Below, piece after piece: positions 7,503 to 10,000 of a stretch of DNA of 10,000 nt. This DNA comes from Nitrospira sp. (GTDB lineage Bacteria > Nitrospirota > Nitrospiria > Nitrospirales > Nitrospiraceae), in NCBI GenBank assembly GCA_020216985.1, contig JAIWOH010000137.1:1-10000 (forward strand), read 5' to 3'. Under the pieces are notes generated by a model, which ran no database searches, was not told the DNA's origin, and saw only the letters and a list, made by a program, of their open reading frames with translations. A program made the position numbers and the translations under genes. The number at the start of each line of letters is the position of its first letter. Position 1 is the first letter of the stretch.

Positions 7503-9275
7503 ATGTCGTCCGATCCGGTTTCCTTCGCTCTGCGGAATCCTGATCATCTCTGCTTTCCATCCACGCGTTTGCTTGCCGAGCACTTTCAAACAAGTGGAGG
7601 ACGGGTGGCCGTTCATCCGACGGGGCACATGGTTTTTTACCGCCCCGATGGTCGACGGTTTTTGACGACGGATCCTGCCGGTCATCCGCTGCATGAGTGC
7701 GAATGGTGCTCGAACGATGACGGAACCGTCTGGCTTGCCAGGGCGCGCATTCGGCTTGATTGGGGGCGATGGATCGGACTTGTACCCGGCGGATTGGTGA
7801 ATCAAACGAGTCTGGATCTGACTCGAAAGCCCGGTTGGGAACGTCTCGTGCCGGACGATTTGCGCGCCATGGCGGCCCGCACGCTGGGGGTGTCGATCGA
7901 GGAAATTCGGGCATTTTATGACGATAAAGATCTCGGCATCGACGCGCGGGGAATTGCGACCATCCGCCACAGAAAAGACGCCCTTTACGTGTTGGACGAT
8001 GGGACGTTTGCATCGGCTCGCTTCATGGCTTGTATGGGAGCCATGCATTGGGACCGGATTGATTTTCTTCCCGTCGTTGAGCTTTTTCAGTCACTGTTGC
8101 CGGGAACCGGCTCGGCGGTTTTTGAATTGATTCGCGGGCTCTACGATGATCAGAACGAAGGGGCGAAAAACCCTCGTCCGCTCCGTTACCGGGGCATTCC
8201 GACCTATCCGTCCAAAGCGGCCTGGCTCTTGTTCTCCAGATTTTTCGTGCCTCATGCGCCGATGGGAACGGATGCGGCCGCTATCTTTATGGACCAAGCT
8301 CGCGCCCATGAGATTACATGGACTCCGGCACCGGCCCCCCCTGTCCGGTATTTTTATGACCGGCCGCCGTTGTGTCTGACGATGCAGGGGACAAGTATCG
8401 AAAAAGCCACGTTGGCGGACGATGAATCGGGATTATCCTACGTGAATCCGGCCGGGCATCGTTTTGTTCCATGGGATCGAACCGTAACGGCGCAGAATGG
8501 GATCATCGAAATACGTGATCGACAAGACCGCAGGCAGATTGCGGTCGGCATCCCAGGAGTCGCTTTATCGTCGTCGGGGAACGCACCGCTTCCCAGTCCA
8601 GTCGATTGGCGGGCTGTCTTTCAGCCGGTGATGCCCGCGATTGATCCGAACACAGCGTTCGAATCGGTTCCGTTATACCCACCAGATGAAACTCCGATCG
8701 AGGAAGTCGCCGCCCAACCCTTTGTAGCCGACTATCTGCAAGACTTGACGGAGCAGGACCGCGAGATTGCCAAAATTGTCGCTCTGGCCGATCGCATCTT
8801 GGTTGATAACGGTGATGCCGTCATCGCCACCTGTCTTCCGTTTGACCGGCCGCGCGATCTGGTCGCCCTCGTCCGCCGACCGGCGTTTGCCATGAAACAA
8901 GCTCAGCGGATGTGGGCCCTTTGCGCGGAACTTGGACGTTGGGATTGGTTGTGCCGGGCAAAATTTTGTACCGAAGGCGAGCCGGTTCCTGTTGGATGGC
9001 AGGCCGAACTCGCCTATGTGTGGCTGCCCTACGAGGACTTCGAAGAGCCTGCCGCTCTGGAGCGGAGCACGGCGTTGCTGCTCCATCGCGTAAGGCGGGG
9101 AGGCCATGCGTTCGTGACGGGGCCGGCATGCTACGGGGTCTGGCTGGCACGAGCCGGTCTTCGGATCTTGTGGGAAGACGCCGTGGAGCAGTTACCAACC
9201 TTTGCTATGCACAAAACTATTCTTCCTAAAGCGGAGTTGTATCCAGGGCTGACTCTCTTTCACGTTCACTTCTAA
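7503..9275 (+). CDS. Uncharacterised 590-residue protein, coupled to proA
   Basis: I do not recognise this protein. Its ATG directly follows the proA TGA with no gap and no clear ribosome-binding site of its own, so translation by re-initiation from proA is likely. It has no signal peptide or membrane segment and should be cytoplasmic. Residues 1-170 are rich in Trp, Gly, Asp and Arg, with a C-x-x-C (66-69) and a beta-like run (about 34-110). A Pro-rich linker occurs around 274-282, another beta-like block at about 290-355, and a second Pro-rich linker at about 362-400. Residues 405-590 form an alpha/beta-like region. There, A-E-L-A-Y-V-W-L-P-Y (501-510) followed by R-R-G-G-H-A-F-V-T-G-P (531-541) recalls the distal motifs of Rossmann-type methyltransferases, but no glycine-rich SAM-binding motif is visible. 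That resemblance is inference. Composition matches its neighbours and the frame is open throughout, so it is a real gene. Confidence 0.85.
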   Translation: MSSDPVSFALRNPDHLCFPSTRLLAEHFQTSGGRVAVHPTGHMVFYRPDGRRFLTTDPAGHPLHECEWCSNDDGTVWLARARIRLDWGRWIGLVPGGLVNQTSLDLTRKPGWERLVPDDLRAMAARTLGVSIEEIRAFYDDKDLGIDARGIATIRHRKDALYVLDDGTFASARFMACMGAMHWDRIDFLPVVELFQSLLPGTGSAVFELIRGLYDDQNEGAKNPRPLRYRGIPTYPSKAAWLLFSRFFVPHAPMGTDAAAIFMDQARAHEITWTPAPAPPVRYFYDRPPLCLTMQGTSIEKATLADDESGLSYVNPAGHRFVPWDRTVTAQNGIIEIRDRQDRRQIAVGIPGVALSSSGNAPLPSPVDWRAVFQPVMPAIDPNTAFESVPLYPPDETPIEEVAAQPFVADYLQDLTEQDREIAKIVALADRILVDNGDAVIATCLPFDRPRDLVALVRRPAFAMKQAQRMWALCAELGRWDWLCRAKFCTEGEPVPVGWQAELAYVWLPYEDFEEPAALERSTALLLHRVRRGGHAFVTGPACYGVWLARAGLRILWEDAVEQLPTFAMHKTILPKAELYPGLTLFHVHF

Positions 9276-9346
9276 ATCATGCTGAGATGGCATCGTGCGG
9301 ACCATGCCGAGAAGGTGTGTGCGAGTCGGGTTGTAAGAAATTTGAA

Positions 9347-10000
9347 CTATGCGGTGAGGTAGCGTCTTGGGATCCGTGGACCGATGGCACAAAGGACTTC
9401 GTAGGGAATGGTCTCGGCCCATTGCGCGAGGTCATGAGCGGTGATCCGTTCGTCTCCCTGGCGGCCGATGAGCGCCGCTTCGTCGCCGACCATAACCCCC
9501 GGGATGGTTGTGACGTCGACCATGATCATATCCATGCAGACCAGTCCTACGATCGGCGCTCGATGTCCTCGAATCAGGACAAATCCGCGATTCGAGAGAC
9601 GGCGATGGATGCCATCCGCATAGCCGATCGGCAACACGGCGATGGTCGTTTTCCGCCGCGCCGTAAAGGTGCCGTTGTAGCCCACCTTCTGCCCGGGCAA
9701 GATGGTGCGGAGTTGCGAGACGGTCGTTTGCAGGGACAGCACCGGCTTTAAATCCGGCACGGCGACGGAGCTCGGCAGCGTGTGATAGCCGTACAACATG
9801 ATGCCGGGCCGAACGAGCGAAAAGCAGGATTCAGGAAAACGGATTGCCCCGCCGCTGTTGGCCGCATGGATAAGCGGCACCCTGAATCCGCTTGTGGTGA
9901 CGACATCGATGGCATCTCGAAATCGGGCCAGTTGCTCCTGTGTCATGTCTGTGGAGGGACCGTCGGTGTCGGCCAGATGTGTCATGAGGCCTTCCAAGCG
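9347..10000 (-). CDS. alr: Alanine racemase, C-terminal part (partial, 5' end outside window)
   Basis: Alanine racemase is a PLP enzyme interconverting L- and D-alanine, supplying D-alanine for peptidoglycan. The visible 217 or so residues cover the later part of the PLP barrel and the whole C-terminal beta domain. Landmarks in order are L-M-T-H-L-A-D-T-D, I-H-A-A-N-S, V-R-P-G-I-M-L-Y-G-Y, V-G-Y-N-G-T-F with the second catalytic Tyr (codon at 9677-9679, equivalent to Tyr265 of the Geobacillus enzyme), L-P-I-G-Y-A-D-G, and G-L-V-C-M-D-M. The N-terminal PLP Lys lies beyond the window edge. The frame continues in phase through base 10000, so the TTG near 9997 is not a start. The usual C-M-D-Q is C-M-D-M here, a modest variation. 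The stop TAG at 9347-9349 faces the stop of the uncharacterised gene across 71 bases, where I see no convincing terminator. Confidence 0.95.
   Translation of the reverse strand, partial: RLEGLMTHLADTDGPSTDMTQEQLARFRDAIDVVTTSGFRVPLIHAANSGGAIRFPESCFSLVRPGIMLYGYHTLPSSVAVPDLKPVLSLQTTVSQLRTILPGQKVGYNGTFTARRKTTIAVLPIGYADGIHRRLSNRGFVLIRGHRAPIVGLVCMDMIMVDVTTIPGVMVGDEAALIGRQGDERITAHDLAQWAETIPYEVLCAIGPRIPRRYLTA

Noticed and set aside
9287..9310. Possible hairpin GGCAT/ATGCC between the unknown gene and alr
   Set aside because: Only five base pairs with a ten-base loop and no U-rich tail; not a credible terminator.
9995..9997. TTG as the start of the alanine racemase
   Set aside because: The frame continues in phase to the window edge and the N-terminal PLP-lysine region of the enzyme is missing, so the gene simply runs out of the window.

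Overview
The window is about 57-60% GC by eye and reads as chromosomal DNA from a Gram-negative, free-living bacterium. PEP-CTERM proteins, a large TPR lipoprotein of the PrsT type, a TviB/WbpO-type nucleotide-sugar dehydrogenase and the codon style suggest a Nitrospira-like (Nitrospirota) organism. That taxonomic guess is inference only; a betaproteobacterium or another exosortase-bearing phylum is possible. No phage, IS element, CRISPR array, tRNA or rRNA was seen.

Layout. Positions 1-840 (+) hold the 3' end of one PEP-CTERM gene and a complete second one overlapping it by 11 bases. A strong 12-bp hairpin at 881-910 closes this unit. On the opposite strand, 946-3231 encodes a 761-residue TPR-repeat lipoprotein with a good sigma70-type promoter at 3285-3313. 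Divergent from it, 3445-4683 (+) encodes a MacB/FtsX-type ABC permease without a visible ATPase partner. It converges, with one base between stop codons, on a UDP-N-acetylhexosamine 6-dehydrogenase gene (4685-5980, -). Divergent again, 6204-7502 (+) is proA. It is directly followed by a 590-residue uncharacterised protein (7503-9275, +) whose ATG touches the proA stop. The window ends inside an alanine racemase gene (9347 to the edge, -).

How the genes fit together. The left 6 kb look like envelope and extracellular-matrix functions. PEP-CTERM proteins are exported and sorted by an exosortase, PrsT-type TPR lipoproteins accompany that system, and TviB/WbpO-type enzymes make uronic amino sugars for exopolysaccharide or O-antigen. 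No exosortase gene is in view, so the link is by association. The right 4 kb are housekeeping (proline synthesis, D-alanine for peptidoglycan), with one unknown gene apparently translationally coupled to proA. That unknown protein, whose C-terminal third looks vaguely like a degenerate methyltransferase fold, is the best candidate for something undescribed here.
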